Shown: positions 53,180 to 63,682, counted from the first letter of the stretch. The stretch is DNA of 64,000 nt from Oligoflexales bacterium (GCA_023301465.1 JALZUQ010000035.1:1-64000), one strand, 5' to 3'. Numbers and translations: made by a program. The notes: generated by a model from the sequence alone, not told the origin.

Positions 53180-53554
53180 TTATATTCGAGCGATTGCTTC
53201 TATTTCTACAAGAACATCTTTTGGTAATCTTGCGACTTCAACACATGCTCTCGCCGGATATGGTTTTTGAAGATAACTTGCATAAACCTCGTTGACTGCA
53301 CCAAAGTCCTTTAAGTCTTTTAAGAAAATTCCCATCTTCACGACATTTTTGAAAGAACCGCCTGCCGCTTCTAAAACAGCAGCAAGGTTTTTCATGACTT
53401 GCTCAGTTTGTTCGGTGGCATTATTACCAACGATTTCACCTGACTTCGGGCAAAGTGGCACCTGCCCTGATAGAAAAAGCATATCGCCAGTCAAAATACT
53501 TTGAGAATATGGCCCAACCGCAGCTGGGGCATTACTTGTTTCAATGGGTTTCAT
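53180..53554 (-). CDS. RidA family enamine/imine deaminase
   Basis: This 124-residue protein has AAVGPYSQSI at the N-terminus and ARACVEVARLPKDVLVEIEAIA at the end, with the conserved Arg that binds the imine carboxylate. RidA removes reactive 2-aminoacrylate. It overlaps the TPR gene upstream by 14 nt. Confidence 0.92.
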   Translation of the reverse strand: MKPIETSNAPAAVGPYSQSILTGDMLFLSGQVPLCPKSGEIVGNNATEQTEQVMKNLAAVLEAAGGSFKNVVKMGIFLKDLKDFGAVNEVYASYLQKPYPARACVEVARLPKDVLVEIEAIARI

Positions 53555-54443
53555 GATTAAGTTCCTCTATTTCTTGTTTAATGGATGAAAGTATAGGCTT
53601 CACAGAAAGCGGATGTCCAGATTTTTCTAGAGCTTCATAATATTTCTTAGAGACGGCCACGTCTTGTAACGCAAGCCCAGCCTGGCATGCATGAAGAAGG
53701 ATCTGCCAATTGATATACTGTAGCTTGTTTTGAGCCTGCCATATGATCTTCAACATTTTATCAAATTCACCTTGTTGCCCAAGTTGCCCCGTTAGCTCAA
53801 TGATCAGCTCATTGTCGTAATTGCCTTGCTGGAAATACGACATCAACAATTCAACTTTTGTTGATGTTTCAGATTCCTTGAGGTTTAAAACCAAAAGTTT
53901 GCCCATCCAAGAATCAAGTTGTTTTGCAGATATCTCTATCTCATCAAGTTCCATCGCGTTTTGTTGGTGAACCTGTGCAATGACGGTCCAGGCTGTACCA
54001 TGATCTTTATAAATTTCTAGTGCTCTCAAAGCATTCACCTTACTTGCTTTTAAATCGCCTTGCTTAAAATCAATCATGGCCAAGTTGGTAAAAACCGATG
54101 GCTCACCAATTTGTAATTTTTCAGCCATCTGATAATAAATCTTTGCTTGAGGTAGTTTTCCACAAAAGTGATAAGCGTTGCCCAGTGCAAGTAGTGCTCT
54201 TGGGTTTGATAAATCAAACTCCGAAGACTTTGTATTCAAAATCACACAAGCTGCTTCTGCTTGATCCATGGCACAAAGCTCTTCGATAAGATCAACCTTT
54301 TGCTCTTTTGAAAGAGTATCTAAAGCCAAAGACGGCCCTATTTCTGATAATTGGGCAACCGTCTGAGGTGAAAATTCTTGAATATTGTTTAATTTCAACA
54401 TCTTAGAAACTGTTTGTGGCACTTGATATTCTGCTGAATTCAT
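53541..54443 (-). CDS. TPR-type helical protein
   Basis: I start at MNSAEYQVPQ (54443) after GGAG, giving 300 residues. Repeats such as ALLALGNAYHFCGKLPQAKIYYQMA and VFTNLAMIDFKQGDLKASKV are TPR-like. There is no signal peptide. The overlap with ridA suggests coupled translation; the function is unknown. Confidence 0.7.
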   Translation of the reverse strand: MNSAEYQVPQTVSKMLKLNNIQEFSPQTVAQLSEIGPSLALDTLSKEQKVDLIEELCAMDQAEAACVILNTKSSEFDLSNPRALLALGNAYHFCGKLPQAKIYYQMAEKLQIGEPSVFTNLAMIDFKQGDLKASKVNALRALEIYKDHGTAWTVIAQVHQQNAMELDEIEISAKQLDSWMGKLLVLNLKESETSTKVELLMSYFQQGNYDNELIIELTGQLGQQGEFDKMLKIIWQAQNKLQYINWQILLHACQAGLALQDVAVSKKYYEALEKSGHPLSVKPILSSIKQEIEELNHETH

Positions 54444-54545
54444 TGTAATTCTCCAATAGCTGCTTATTTGTACGTCATCCACATAAGATGGTCAATCCTC
54501 TAAGCTTAGAAACCAGATTCTATTTTCAAATAAGAAAGTCACTTC

Positions 54546-55436
54546 ATGAACCCAATTGATATAACCATCGCCAACTGCCCAAAAAAAGAACGGCTCGATA
54601 TTGCCCTCACTGGCCAGCTACCTGAAATGTCTAGAAGAAAAATTAGAAAAATCATCGACTCAGGTGGGTGCTACTTAAATAAGAAGCGTGTTCGTGTTGC
54701 CTCAAGATTAGTGTCAAATGGAGACCAGCTAAAACTTTACCCTCCTAATATCAAAAAAAGAGTCATCGCACCGATGAGCAAAAAAGACCTCCTCTTTCAA
54801 AATGATGATTATTTCATTGTTTGCAAACCAAGATATTTACCCAGCCAAGCGACGAGGTCTGACTCAAAAGTGCATTTATGTGCTTGGGTCGCTGAGTACT
54901 TCCCAGAGTTCAAGTCCAAGCTCAAGCTTGTACATAGACTTGACATCGAAACAAGTGGCTTAATGATAGTTGCCTTAAATATAAAAACTCAAAAATATTT
55001 TTTCGAACTTTTTAAATCTAGAGAAATTCAAAAAGAGTATTATGCTTTATGTCACGGTAAAGTGTTTTGGAAATCTAAAAGTGTCGTCGACTACCTTAGT
55101 AAAATCTCTCAACATAGCGGTAAAGTAAGAATTCTCACATCAGACGATGGATTGTTTGCAAAAACCTACTTTGAGACCATTGACCAAAAAGGTGACTTCA
55201 CTCTCATGAATTGCAAGCCCTCTACAGGAAGGTCTCATCAACTTCGCATTCAACTAGAAAATCAAAGCCTACCCATCGTTGGGGATAAAAAATACGGCAA
55301 CGTCATACAAAATAAAAGTGCTGACTCCCTCTATTTACATGCAAAAAAACTCAGCTTTATAGATCCAGACCAAAAAGAACAAAGTTTTGAGATAGATGTA
55401 CCCAGTTACTGGGACTTAAAAAAATACTTTGCTTAA
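54546..55436 (+). CDS. RluA-type pseudouridine synthase
   Basis: This 296-residue enzyme has an N-terminal S4 domain (SRRKIRKIIDSGGCYLNKKRV) and the RluA catalytic motif HRLDIETSGLMIVA with its Asp. GRSHQLRIQLENQSLPIVGDKKYG follows. It isomerises uridine in rRNA or tRNA; the target site is not predictable. It converges on ltrA with a 4-nt overlap. Confidence 0.92.
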   Translation: MNPIDITIANCPKKERLDIALTGQLPEMSRRKIRKIIDSGGCYLNKKRVRVASRLVSNGDQLKLYPPNIKKRVIAPMSKKDLLFQNDDYFIVCKPRYLPSQATRSDSKVHLCAWVAEYFPEFKSKLKLVHRLDIETSGLMIVALNIKTQKYFFELFKSREIQKEYYALCHGKVFWKSKSVVDYLSKISQHSGKVRILTSDDGLFAKTYFETIDQKGDFTLMNCKPSTGRSHQLRIQLENQSLPIVGDKKYGNVIQNKSADSLYLHAKKLSFIDPDQKEQSFEIDVPSYWDLKKYFA

Positions 55437-56605
55437 TGCTCTGCAGGAAGTAAAAACTCTTTTGCATCCTTTTTCAAGGTCCAATACAAATTAGAGAAAG
55501 TATAAATAGCCATTGCTAAAGTCATTCCAATCAATGCGTATTTCGGCTGCATAAACATCACTGATAATGCTGTGACACCAATACAAACTACAGAGTTTAC
55601 GACATTATTTAAACGGTACGTAGGAAAATAAACGAAATAGCTAAACTGTTTCCCAATATAAAAGAGCGTCATTCCAACAATTGCTTGAATCTGAAAATCA
55701 ACAACACTGATCTTCGAAGTGATTGTTAATAAAATCAAGTTTGCAAGCATTGCTAACCCAACACAAAACGCAAAATGAGAATAAACCAGAGCAAAGCCAT
55801 GACCAAATTTTCTTGCTCTTTCTAAGTACGGAAAACTATCAAAGTATATCCACCAAATAAAACCAATCAATGTAAAGCCAGTAACAGTTGTCAATATACT
55901 CATGTTTTCCCATTGAGCCCCCCGCAGACCACCTACTAGTGCAATTATTGATTCACCTAACAAAATAATAGATAGTAAACCAATTCTTTCGACGAGGTGA
56001 GACTGATGTGCTCTCATAATTTTTGAGTTTTTTGTTACAAAATAAACACCGATCATTTCACAAACAATAATTCCAACCAGAAAGTATGCTTTAAGATTTT
56101 CCTCTAAAAACATCGTTGGTACCGCAAGCAATGCACCTACTGTGATAACAACAACCATTCGTTTTGCAAAAGCTTGAAACTCGCCAGCTAAAGACGAGAC
56201 ATAAAAGTACTTTGCCGCTTGAATAAACCTAATAAAAGCATAAAAAATAACAAACCACTTGTATTTATAATGACCCAGAATATGATCACTAAAAACCGCA
56301 GCCATCAAGGTAAATAAGAGCATGATTGACAGTGTCACAAGCCTCATACCTCGTGTGTCCGTATCAAATTTATTTGAAAAACAAGTATGAGTAGACCAAA
56401 TCCACCACAGTGGCGTAAATGAAACAATAAATGCAACAATACTCCCCCACTCGATATGCCCTGAATGAGTATGGGCCAATATATGGGCTGAAGAGCCAAT
56501 ACCAGCAACAAAGACAAGGTCAAAGAACAGCTCCAACCATGTTGCGTGTCTATTTTTGTCGTAGTACTTTAACCGAGCGAAGTTTACTTTATCCACAGAA
56601 TTCAC
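55433..56605 (-). CDS. ltrA: Low-temperature-requirement A (LtrA) family membrane protein
   Basis: This 390-residue protein has about ten membrane helices. It has RHATWLELFFDLVFVAGIGSSAH at the start, then FTPLWWIWSTHTCFSNKFDTD, both LtrA hallmarks. GTG start overlaps the lipoprotein stop (GTGA). Function in the cell is not known. Confidence 0.88.
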   Translation of the reverse strand: MNSVDKVNFARLKYYDKNRHATWLELFFDLVFVAGIGSSAHILAHTHSGHIEWGSIVAFIVSFTPLWWIWSTHTCFSNKFDTDTRGMRLVTLSIMLLFTLMAAVFSDHILGHYKYKWFVIFYAFIRFIQAAKYFYVSSLAGEFQAFAKRMVVVITVGALLAVPTMFLEENLKAYFLVGIIVCEMIGVYFVTKNSKIMRAHQSHLVERIGLLSIILLGESIIALVGGLRGAQWENMSILTTVTGFTLIGFIWWIYFDSFPYLERARKFGHGFALVYSHFAFCVGLAMLANLILLTITSKISVVDFQIQAIVGMTLFYIGKQFSYFVYFPTYRLNNVVNSVVCIGVTALSVMFMQPKYALIGMTLAMAIYTFSNLYWTLKKDAKEFLLPAEH

Positions 56606-58647
56606 CTATCTATTGCATCTTGAGGCACACGAATCTCAATACGTACCTGACCAGTGTGTTTGAATTCCCTTGATATAAAACACAACTCACCTACAGATAA
56701 GTATTTCGTACTCTTAGATACAACTACATTGCCATCGCAGTCAATATTACTCCATTGCCACATCTCTAAAAACTCATCAGCACTCTTCCAGACTAATGAG
56801 TCTTCATCAAGCTGCTCCGTTTGATACGAAAGAGTCAAAAAGTCTGAGGTGTTTTTCATTAATAAATTAGTCGTAAGCTGAGAGTCATACAATGCACTTA
56901 ACTCTAGATCACATGCGTAAATAATTTTACCTCGAAACTTATCATCAATATCGAATTCTTTATCTAAAGTGATCAAATTATCTTGTTGAGGCGAGTTCTT
57001 TGCACTGCTACTAGCAGAACAAATCATTTTTATTCCTTGACGAGCACTTTCATAAACAAAGAAACGATCCGTTCCATTTACCTTCAAGTCACTAGCAGCA
57101 TATGAGTCAATCATTTTTTTTGTGTTTTTTTGATGACGTAATTTTATATGAAATACTCCATCATCATCGTAATAATAAGAATTTTCTCTTTTGCCTTCTA
57201 AGTTAGGTAAAATAATCTCATTAGGTTCTCGATCACTCATCACCTCACCATCTTCGGTGAAAGTCACACTATCCCCGCGGAGAAGTGGGATCGTATCACC
57301 GTGTTGAGTGAGATATCCAAGCTTAGATCGTTGACAAATGTTAGCTGTAGTAATTTGACCGTTAGCATAAAATTTTGATGTAGATTTCTGAGAAATATCA
57401 CAAAGACAAACAGACTGCCTACAGCTTTCGGTTCTATCAAATAAACTCTCAATCTGAGCTTCTTTCACAACACCGGTTTCATGAAATTCAACGGCTGACT
57501 TTTGACGAATACTTTTCGCAAACATCACCACACCTAACTCACTATGGCATACAGGCACAAAATCTTGGCCCACAAAGGAAGGGAGAATTTCTACATACCT
57601 ATCAGACTCAGCAACAAGTTTCAAAACGACACCGCTATCAGAAAAAGTAACGATAGTATCTTGATTTAAATAACCAGAACATTGCCTTGATACTCCTTTG
57701 ATAAATTGAAGAGAATGCTCTTGATCACTTCGATCTTGTTTTTTTAGATGCAAAATGATGTTTGTGCCTTGTCTTTCAATAACCTGCCTTGATAATAAGT
57801 ACTCTGAACCAAAAATTTTTATTTTTGGATTTTTTTCATTACTGGCATCATTTGCAGTCAAAAATCCATATTTTACGTAGCCATTTTCACCATAAAGGGT
57901 CTGACTGGTTCGGTATAATTCTCCAGCTATTTTTAACACACCTGGAAAACGTATCTCATCAATTAAACTTGTGTATGTCTCATGGTTTATACTTTCAAAT
58001 TTTTTAGAAAAAAGTTCTCCAGTAAAGTATCTAATTCTAGGAGATGTTGTAATTCCGTACTCTAAAACTTCGCGGTAAACAATCTCATGAATAATGACGC
58101 CTGCTTGGTGCAAGGGATTCAGTTTTTTCCAATGTGATTCATCTATATTATATCGACCTTTGCCAGACGACCGACCTTTTTGAGACAGAAGCAATTTTTC
58201 TGGTAATTGCTGTACAAGTTGAACTAACTTACAATCACTACCCGGCAATTCTAGAGGGCCATTGTCTGGTATTTCAGGTAAATGAGCATTGGTTAAATAG
58301 AGAGTTTCTGAATCAAACTCATCAAGGTAGTTGCTATATATTTCATATCGAACCCTGTCGACACTTTTTAATTTCTCAATGATTTTTTTTGCAATAGAAA
58401 ACGGATTGCTTTCTTCGAAAGACCTAATTTCTAAACCTCTTTTTTGCATTTCAAAAAAATCTAGAAAACCAAAATTTTGTCCACCAAGTAATTGGTAACC
58501 AGAATCACATTGTATTCCATCTGCTCCATTTCCAATAACAAAGGTTCCATTTTTTTCTTTGTCACCCTTCTCACTTGGTGCAAGAGTGCTTGTCTCTGCA
58601 CAAGCAATCATAAAACACCAGATCAATACATATTTAATTGTTTTCAT
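56602..58647 (-). CDS. Large lipoprotein with a HE..YRE motif, function unknown
   Basis: This 681-residue lipoprotein has the leader ending FMIAC (Cys16), then a Ser/Thr/Lys linker. Around residue 190 lies QAGVIIHEIVYREVLEYG, which could hold a metal by His-Glu. The C-terminal two-thirds is beta-rich with repeated short units. Similar HExxYRE lipoproteins are common in Bdellovibrio relatives, often beside TIGR02147 genes as here. GGAG precedes the start. It is coupled to the TIGR02147 gene. Confidence 0.65.
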   Translation of the reverse strand: MKTIKYVLIWCFMIACAETSTLAPSEKGDKEKNGTFVIGNGADGIQCDSGYQLLGGQNFGFLDFFEMQKRGLEIRSFEESNPFSIAKKIIEKLKSVDRVRYEIYSNYLDEFDSETLYLTNAHLPEIPDNGPLELPGSDCKLVQLVQQLPEKLLLSQKGRSSGKGRYNIDESHWKKLNPLHQAGVIIHEIVYREVLEYGITTSPRIRYFTGELFSKKFESINHETYTSLIDEIRFPGVLKIAGELYRTSQTLYGENGYVKYGFLTANDASNEKNPKIKIFGSEYLLSRQVIERQGTNIILHLKKQDRSDQEHSLQFIKGVSRQCSGYLNQDTIVTFSDSGVVLKLVAESDRYVEILPSFVGQDFVPVCHSELGVVMFAKSIRQKSAVEFHETGVVKEAQIESLFDRTESCRQSVCLCDISQKSTSKFYANGQITTANICQRSKLGYLTQHGDTIPLLRGDSVTFTEDGEVMSDREPNEIILPNLEGKRENSYYYDDDGVFHIKLRHQKNTKKMIDSYAASDLKVNGTDRFFVYESARQGIKMICSASSSAKNSPQQDNLITLDKEFDIDDKFRGKIIYACDLELSALYDSQLTTNLLMKNTSDFLTLSYQTEQLDEDSLVWKSADEFLEMWQWSNIDCDGNVVVSKSTKYLSVGELCFISREFKHTGQVRIEIRVPQDAIDR

Positions 58648-59443
58648 AACGATGGCTCTCCAATGAAAATAATGTGGTACTTAAGTTATAAATCAAATTC
58701 CCTTGCTCTGATTTTCCAGCGAATTTTTTTGCAAAACTTTTGTTGAATTCTGCAATAAACGCTTTTGCTTCTTGAACCTGGCCTGAAGGGATTGAAAATA
58801 TAGTGCTTGTAAAATCTCTGGTTGCGACTGGTTGTGTTTGCAAACTTTTTTTTGCTTTATCTAACAAAAGCAAATGCGACTTCTTAATTGCTTCAGAAGG
58901 AATATCGTGCGAAGTATGAATAGAAGTTTCTGGAATAAACTCGCCAGATTTCTTTTTTAATAATCCTAATCTTTGTAGCCTTAAGATTGCACCTTCAACA
59001 TGTATTACAGGCAATTCCAATCTAGCACAAATTTCAGAAATCTCCATTTTAGGATTACATTCAAAAATTTCTAAAATTGCAAAGTGGTACCAGTCTTTCA
59101 CTAATGAAAAAACATCTTCTTTAATCTTTATAGTTTTTGCAGAATCTAATTTTTGCTTTAATCTTTTTAAGGCAGACTCACGAGATACTTTTGACCTCCC
59201 GTGACATGATTCCACTTGATCACAAAATAATACTTTTTTATCTTCTTCAAAACCCAAGATTCTAGCGATGTTACTTGCCTTTTTCTTTGATATCCCATGC
59301 TTAGATTTTAAAACATCAGATAAATGAGAAGGAGTCATATCAAGCTCTTTTGCAAAACTTCTCAAAGAGTAGCTTTGATCAAAGTACTTTCTGGATTCAA
59401 GCTCTTCTAATAAGATCTGACGATAATCCACTGAGGCATTCAC
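58634..59443 (-). CDS. TIGR02147 family transcriptional regulator
   Basis: I start at the GTG at 59443 after AAGGGA, giving 269 residues, the usual length; the track frame starts 30 codons earlier. An N-terminal helix-turn-helix (YSLRSFAKELDMTPSHLSDVLKSKHGISKKKA) is followed by the DUF4423 domain (DWYHFAILEIFECNP). The family is abundant in Bdellovibrio and Fibrobacter. It overlaps the lipoprotein gene by 14 nt and may regulate it. Confidence 0.85.
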   Translation of the reverse strand: MNASVDYRQILLEELESRKYFDQSYSLRSFAKELDMTPSHLSDVLKSKHGISKKKASNIARILGFEEDKKVLFCDQVESCHGRSKVSRESALKRLKQKLDSAKTIKIKEDVFSLVKDWYHFAILEIFECNPKMEISEICARLELPVIHVEGAILRLQRLGLLKKKSGEFIPETSIHTSHDIPSEAIKKSHLLLLDKAKKSLQTQPVATRDFTSTIFSIPSGQVQEAKAFIAEFNKSFAKKFAGKSEQGNLIYNLSTTLFSLESHRYENN

Positions 59444-59669
59444 TACTATTTTTTCCCTTGTTATCCTTTCACCATACAGGTTTCCAAAAACCCGTACAAA
59501 TCTCAGCGAACATAGTGTTCGTTTAAAAGCCACTTATTGAATCAAATAATTCATATCAATCAATAACTATAAGTCATTGATATTAATATATATTCTTTTA
59601 AAATTGTTGTTTTTTTATAATATTTATAGTATTTAATTAAAAATAAATTGTTTTTTAAGGAAAGCACCT

Positions 59670-61094
59670 ATGTCAGATCTAAAAGGCCTAAAAGTATTAG
59701 TAGTTGAGGACGACGAAGTTCTTAGACTTTCCTTATGTGCAACACTTCGCGACATGGGACATCACCCGGCCCATGCAAAGAACGGAGCCCAAGGAATTGA
59801 CTACATCAAAGAGAACCCAAACGTTGATGTGGTTTTCTTAGATGTAAACATGCCGGTAAAAGACGGCATCGAAGCTCTTGAAGAAATCAAAGAGATTAAC
59901 CCTAGGTTAGTTTGTTTTATTATTACCGCTTACACAAATATTCAAGATGCTGTTCGAGCGATTAAGCACGGTGCTTTTGACTACATAGAAAAACCTCTTT
60001 CTAGAGAAAAAATTTCGAATGCTTTAGAACGCTCCGTAACTGCAAACGCATTAGTTGAAGCCATCGCCCACTCAGCACCTCAGTTAAACTTTGCGAAAGA
60101 TAGAAGTATTATTGGTAACTCTTCTTCTATTGTCCAAGTTTTTGACATCATCAACAAACTCTCAAAAGTTGAAACCCCAGTCCTTATTCGAGGCGAAAGT
60201 GGCACAGGTAAAGAGCTCGTTGCGAGAGCAATACACTTTAATTCTCACCGCAAAAAAGGTCCTTTTGTTGCAGTAAACTGTGCAGCTATCCCAGAGAATC
60301 TTATTGAATCTGAGTTGTTTGGACATGAAAAAGGTGCTTTCACTGGTGCTGATAAAAAGAAAATTGGTAAGTTTCAATTTGCTGAAGGCGGCACACTTTT
60401 CTTAGATGAGATTGGCGATATCAGTGCAGCCATGCAAGTAAAACTTCTTAGAGTCCTACAAGAAAAACAAGTCACTACCATTGGTGGAAACAAAGAAGAA
60501 GCTACGGATGTACGCATCGTCTCAGCTACAAATAAAAACTTAGAAAAAGCGATTGCTGACGAATCTTTTAGAGAAGATCTTTTTTACCGCTTAAATATTC
60601 TTCCAATTGTCCTCCCACCGCTCAGAGACAGAAGAGAAGACATCCCCGCATTAGTGGATTTCATGATTGAGAAATTTAATAATACTCATAACCGCAAAAT
60701 GAAAAAAATCGAAAAAGACGCACTTGCAGTTTTAAGAACGTACAGCTGGCCCGGAAATATTCGTGAGCTAGAAAACGTCATTGAGCATGCGTTTATTATT
60801 GAAAACTCTGACATTATTACTACAGCTGCTTTACCCGGAAACCTCATTGATAGACAAGGTGCATCTAGTAGTGGTGGAACACCGGGTGATGATGTAATTT
60901 TTGGCAAAGACACTGCATTAAACTATCCTGCACTTAAAGAAAAGTTTGAGCGTGAGTTTATTATCCGTGCACTAAAAGCATTTGGTGGCAAAATCAACCA
61001 AACCGCTGAGCACACAAAAATGACAAAAGTGACCCTGCTCAGAAAATTAGATAAATTTAAGATTAACCCTAAAGAGTATAGCCAACCTCGATAG
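59670..61094 (+). CDS. NtrC-family sigma-54 response regulator
   Basis: This 474-residue protein has a receiver domain (VVEDDE, phospho-acceptor Asp58 in VVFLDVNMPVKDG, conserved Lys in EKPLSREK). The AAA+ domain has GESGTGKE, ELFGHEKGAFTGADKK and FLDEIGD. A C-terminal Fis domain has INQTAEHTKMTKVTLLRKL. No histidine kinase is adjacent. AAGGAA precedes the ATG. Confidence 0.93.
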   Translation: MSDLKGLKVLVVEDDEVLRLSLCATLRDMGHHPAHAKNGAQGIDYIKENPNVDVVFLDVNMPVKDGIEALEEIKEINPRLVCFIITAYTNIQDAVRAIKHGAFDYIEKPLSREKISNALERSVTANALVEAIAHSAPQLNFAKDRSIIGNSSSIVQVFDIINKLSKVETPVLIRGESGTGKELVARAIHFNSHRKKGPFVAVNCAAIPENLIESELFGHEKGAFTGADKKKIGKFQFAEGGTLFLDEIGDISAAMQVKLLRVLQEKQVTTIGGNKEEATDVRIVSATNKNLEKAIADESFREDLFYRLNILPIVLPPLRDRREDIPALVDFMIEKFNNTHNRKMKKIEKDALAVLRTYSWPGNIRELENVIEHAFIIENSDIITTAALPGNLIDRQGASSSGGTPGDDVIFGKDTALNYPALKEKFEREFIIRALKAFGGKINQTAEHTKMTKVTLLRKLDKFKINPKEYSQPR

Positions 61095-61142
61095 ATATTT
61101 TAGAATGTGTTACTCTTCAATTTGAAGTTGGAGGAGTAGCGT

Positions 61143-61655
61143 TTGAGAATACTTGGCATTGATCCGGGATCATCAATATGCGGCTATGGATGTATTGAAA
61201 TAGCTGATACTGGTTTCCAGCACCCCAAAAATTTTCGCATCATTGAAGTTGGCACTATTAAACCACCTTCAAAAGAATCTTTTCTCCAAAGACTTTTAAT
61301 CATTCATCAAGAAATCGATTCGCTCATGCTTAGGCTTAAGCCAGAAATTGTTGCTATTGAAAAAGTTTTCGCCAAAATCAACATAAGCTCCACGATAAAA
61401 TTATCCGAAATTAGAGGAGCAATTTTTTCTAGTATTTTAAAACACACTGATCAGGTTTTCTCTACAAGTCCTGCATCTGTTAAAAAAGCTATTACAGGAC
61501 AAGGTCATGCCAGCAAGGATCAAGTTGAACTTGCACTAAAGAGCCTCATGCAATTTGACCGAGGCAAACTAAGTCAAGACGCTTCGGATGCCATGGCTAT
61601 TGCAGTAAGTTGTGGACTTGATTACCAGCAAACAAATATGAAAGCGGCATTATAA
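61143..61655 (+). CDS. ruvC: Holliday junction resolvase RuvC
   Basis: This 170-residue endonuclease cuts Holliday junctions. The four acidic catalytic residues are seen in ILGIDPGSS, VAIEKVFAK and SQDASDAMAIA. The TTG start follows GGAGGAG. ruvA and ruvB are not here; a LolC/E-type gene follows after 3 nt. Confidence 0.93.
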   Translation: MRILGIDPGSSICGYGCIEIADTGFQHPKNFRIIEVGTIKPPSKESFLQRLLIIHQEIDSLMLRLKPEIVAIEKVFAKINISSTIKLSEIRGAIFSSILKHTDQVFSTSPASVKKAITGQGHASKDQVELALKSLMQFDRGKLSQDASDAMAIAVSCGLDYQQTNMKAAL

Positions 61656-61658
61656 TAT

Positions 61659-62894
61659 ATGAAATTTTCAAGTTTTACGGCACTTAGATATATTAACTCA
61701 TCTCACAAAAATTATTATTTTTCTTGGATCACTGCACTTTCCATTTTAGGGATTGCTATCGGGATCAGTGCTATGATTCTTGTTATCTCTTTGATGAATG
61801 GCTTTGAAACAGAATTAAGAGATCGTTTTCTGGCCGCGAATGCTCATATTCTTGTTTTTCGCTATCCTTCTGGCATTGAAAACCACGAAGAAGTGACGAA
61901 GTATCTCACAGAAAAAGCTCCTTTCAAAAAAGACTTAAAAGGCGTATCGCCGTTTGTGCACTATGAGACGATGGCGAAACACGGATCTTATTCTAAAAAT
62001 GTTCTAGTCCGAGGGATTGACCCCGCAAAAAGAAGCTCCGTACAAGACCTTCAAAAATTTATCCGCCCATTTAAAAGTGCAAAATTTTTGTACCATCAAA
62101 CTGGAAAAAATAATTACAATAAATCAGTGATCATTGGTTCAGGGCTTCAAAAAGAACTCAATATTAAAATTGGCGACACCATTAAACTAGTTTCCCCAAA
62201 ATCTAGTAGCATCTCTGTCTTTGAGCAATTTACAGTGAGAGGAACCTACGACTCCGGATTAGATCATTACGACGAAAAACTCGTACTTATGAATGTTCCA
62301 ACCGCTCAAAAGTTTTTTAATATGGGTCAATACGTTACCGGTTTAGAGATTGGGCTTCATGATCCGTCAAAAAGTATTGGAATCGCAAAAACTATTCGTA
62401 AAAAAATGAGCGTACAAACCAAACCTTGGCAAAGTTTTAATTCAGCAATATTTAATGCACTAGAGATGGAGCGAGCTGTCATCGCAATGATCGCTGCACT
62501 TGTCGCTCTTGTTGCCAGCTTTAATATTTTTACAACACTCTTTGTTTCCGTAAGCCAAAAGCAAAGAGATATTTCTGTTTTTAAATCTCTAGGAGCAAAA
62601 AACCACCAAATTTTAATGATGTTCTTAAAGCAAGGGGCTATCATTGGGACTCTCGGAGGGGTTCTTGGGGTAAGTTTTGCTTACTTATTTGCTAAAGCTC
62701 TTGTGAAATACCAGTTTATTAAGCTACCGGACCTATACCTCGTGACTGAATTACCCATGGAGTTTAACCCTGCTGTATATTTAATCATTGCTGTTGGCGG
62801 TGTGTTTGTCTGCCTTATCGCTGGGTTATACCCGGCATGGCTTGGATCAAAGCAAGATCCCGGGGCAGGCTTTCGTAGCAACCTTTACGACTAA
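61659..62894 (+). CDS. Lipoprotein-releasing ABC permease, LolC/LolE type
   Basis: This 411-residue inner-membrane protein has four helices (one N-terminal, three C-terminal in the FtsX fold) around a large periplasmic MacB-like domain. ALSILGIAIGISAMILVISLMNGFETELRDR and SVSQKQRDISVFKSLGAKNHQI are LolC/E hallmarks. It would release lipoproteins for transport to the outer membrane. The ATPase LolD is not in the window. It lies 3 nt after ruvC without a good binding site. Confidence 0.9.
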   Translation: MKFSSFTALRYINSSHKNYYFSWITALSILGIAIGISAMILVISLMNGFETELRDRFLAANAHILVFRYPSGIENHEEVTKYLTEKAPFKKDLKGVSPFVHYETMAKHGSYSKNVLVRGIDPAKRSSVQDLQKFIRPFKSAKFLYHQTGKNNYNKSVIIGSGLQKELNIKIGDTIKLVSPKSSSISVFEQFTVRGTYDSGLDHYDEKLVLMNVPTAQKFFNMGQYVTGLEIGLHDPSKSIGIAKTIRKKMSVQTKPWQSFNSAIFNALEMERAVIAMIAALVALVASFNIFTTLFVSVSQKQRDISVFKSLGAKNHQILMMFLKQGAIIGTLGGVLGVSFAYLFAKALVKYQFIKLPDLYLVTELPMEFNPAVYLIIAVGGVFVCLIAGLYPAWLGSKQDPGAGFRSNLYD

Positions 62895-63006
62895 TACTTA
62901 ATCGTAAAAAATTGCCTTTTTATAGCAATTTTGGGTGTACGATCGGCGTATTTAATGTAGTATCCGATGTCTATATTTTTTGCAGCGTTTAACAGGCTTG
63001 ATAGAG

Positions 63007-63681
63007 ATGACTGAAGCAAAACAAATTAAAAAAATCCCAGCAGACTCCCTTCCGCTGATCTTTGCAGGTGACCTCGTCATGAGTAAGTGCCCTAACAAAG
63101 ATTGGAGCGGTTTGTTTAAAAGATATGGTTTTATTCTAGAGCACTTAGCTAACGAAGATAAAACCACCAGAAATATAAAATATAAGATCATCACAGCACT
63201 GGCATTAGGATCACACGCAAAACACACGGAAGATGCCGACGAAAGAAAACATCTTTACGATTTAAAAAATGATTTGTTCTTTTCATTAGTAAGCAACAAA
63301 GAGCTCGAAGATCAATTTAAAATCAGATACCTAGCCACAAACAGGTTTCTCGTCACAAAATTTTGTGACTCATCCAAAGAAGAAAACTCTGGAATTACAG
63401 AGAAATGGAAATGGAAACACTGCAAAAACTGTGAAGTAGATAGAAACTTTTTTAATGTCTACGCTCTTAACTACCGCTCAAAAGGTTTTGCCGCTTGCTT
63501 GTTTGCAAGCAACGACCAAAAGAGCCGCTTCGAAAAAGCGAACTTTAAAAAAGACAAACTAGAAAAGTACGCTGAAGAAATTCTTATCGGTAACTATACT
63601 TACAACTCCAAAAACATGAGTGCCTTTGAGCTAAAAGGCTTACTTGAACTCAACAGCAAACTCATAGAAAGCAAAGCATAA
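63007..63681 (+). CDS. Hypothetical protein
   Basis: I start at MTEAKQIKKIPADS (63007), giving 224 residues; the track start is TTG. It is charged and helical with a CKNC pair near the middle (KWKHCKNCEVDRN). There is no signal or membrane segment. The family is not recognised. Its stop lies 1 nt before the next start. Confidence 0.6.
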   Translation: MTEAKQIKKIPADSLPLIFAGDLVMSKCPNKDWSGLFKRYGFILEHLANEDKTTRNIKYKIITALALGSHAKHTEDADERKHLYDLKNDLFFSLVSNKELEDQFKIRYLATNRFLVTKFCDSSKEENSGITEKWKWKHCKNCEVDRNFFNVYALNYRSKGFAACLFASNDQKSRFEKANFKKDKLEKYAEEILIGNYTYNSKNMSAFELKGLLELNSKLIESKA

Positions 63682-63682
63682 A

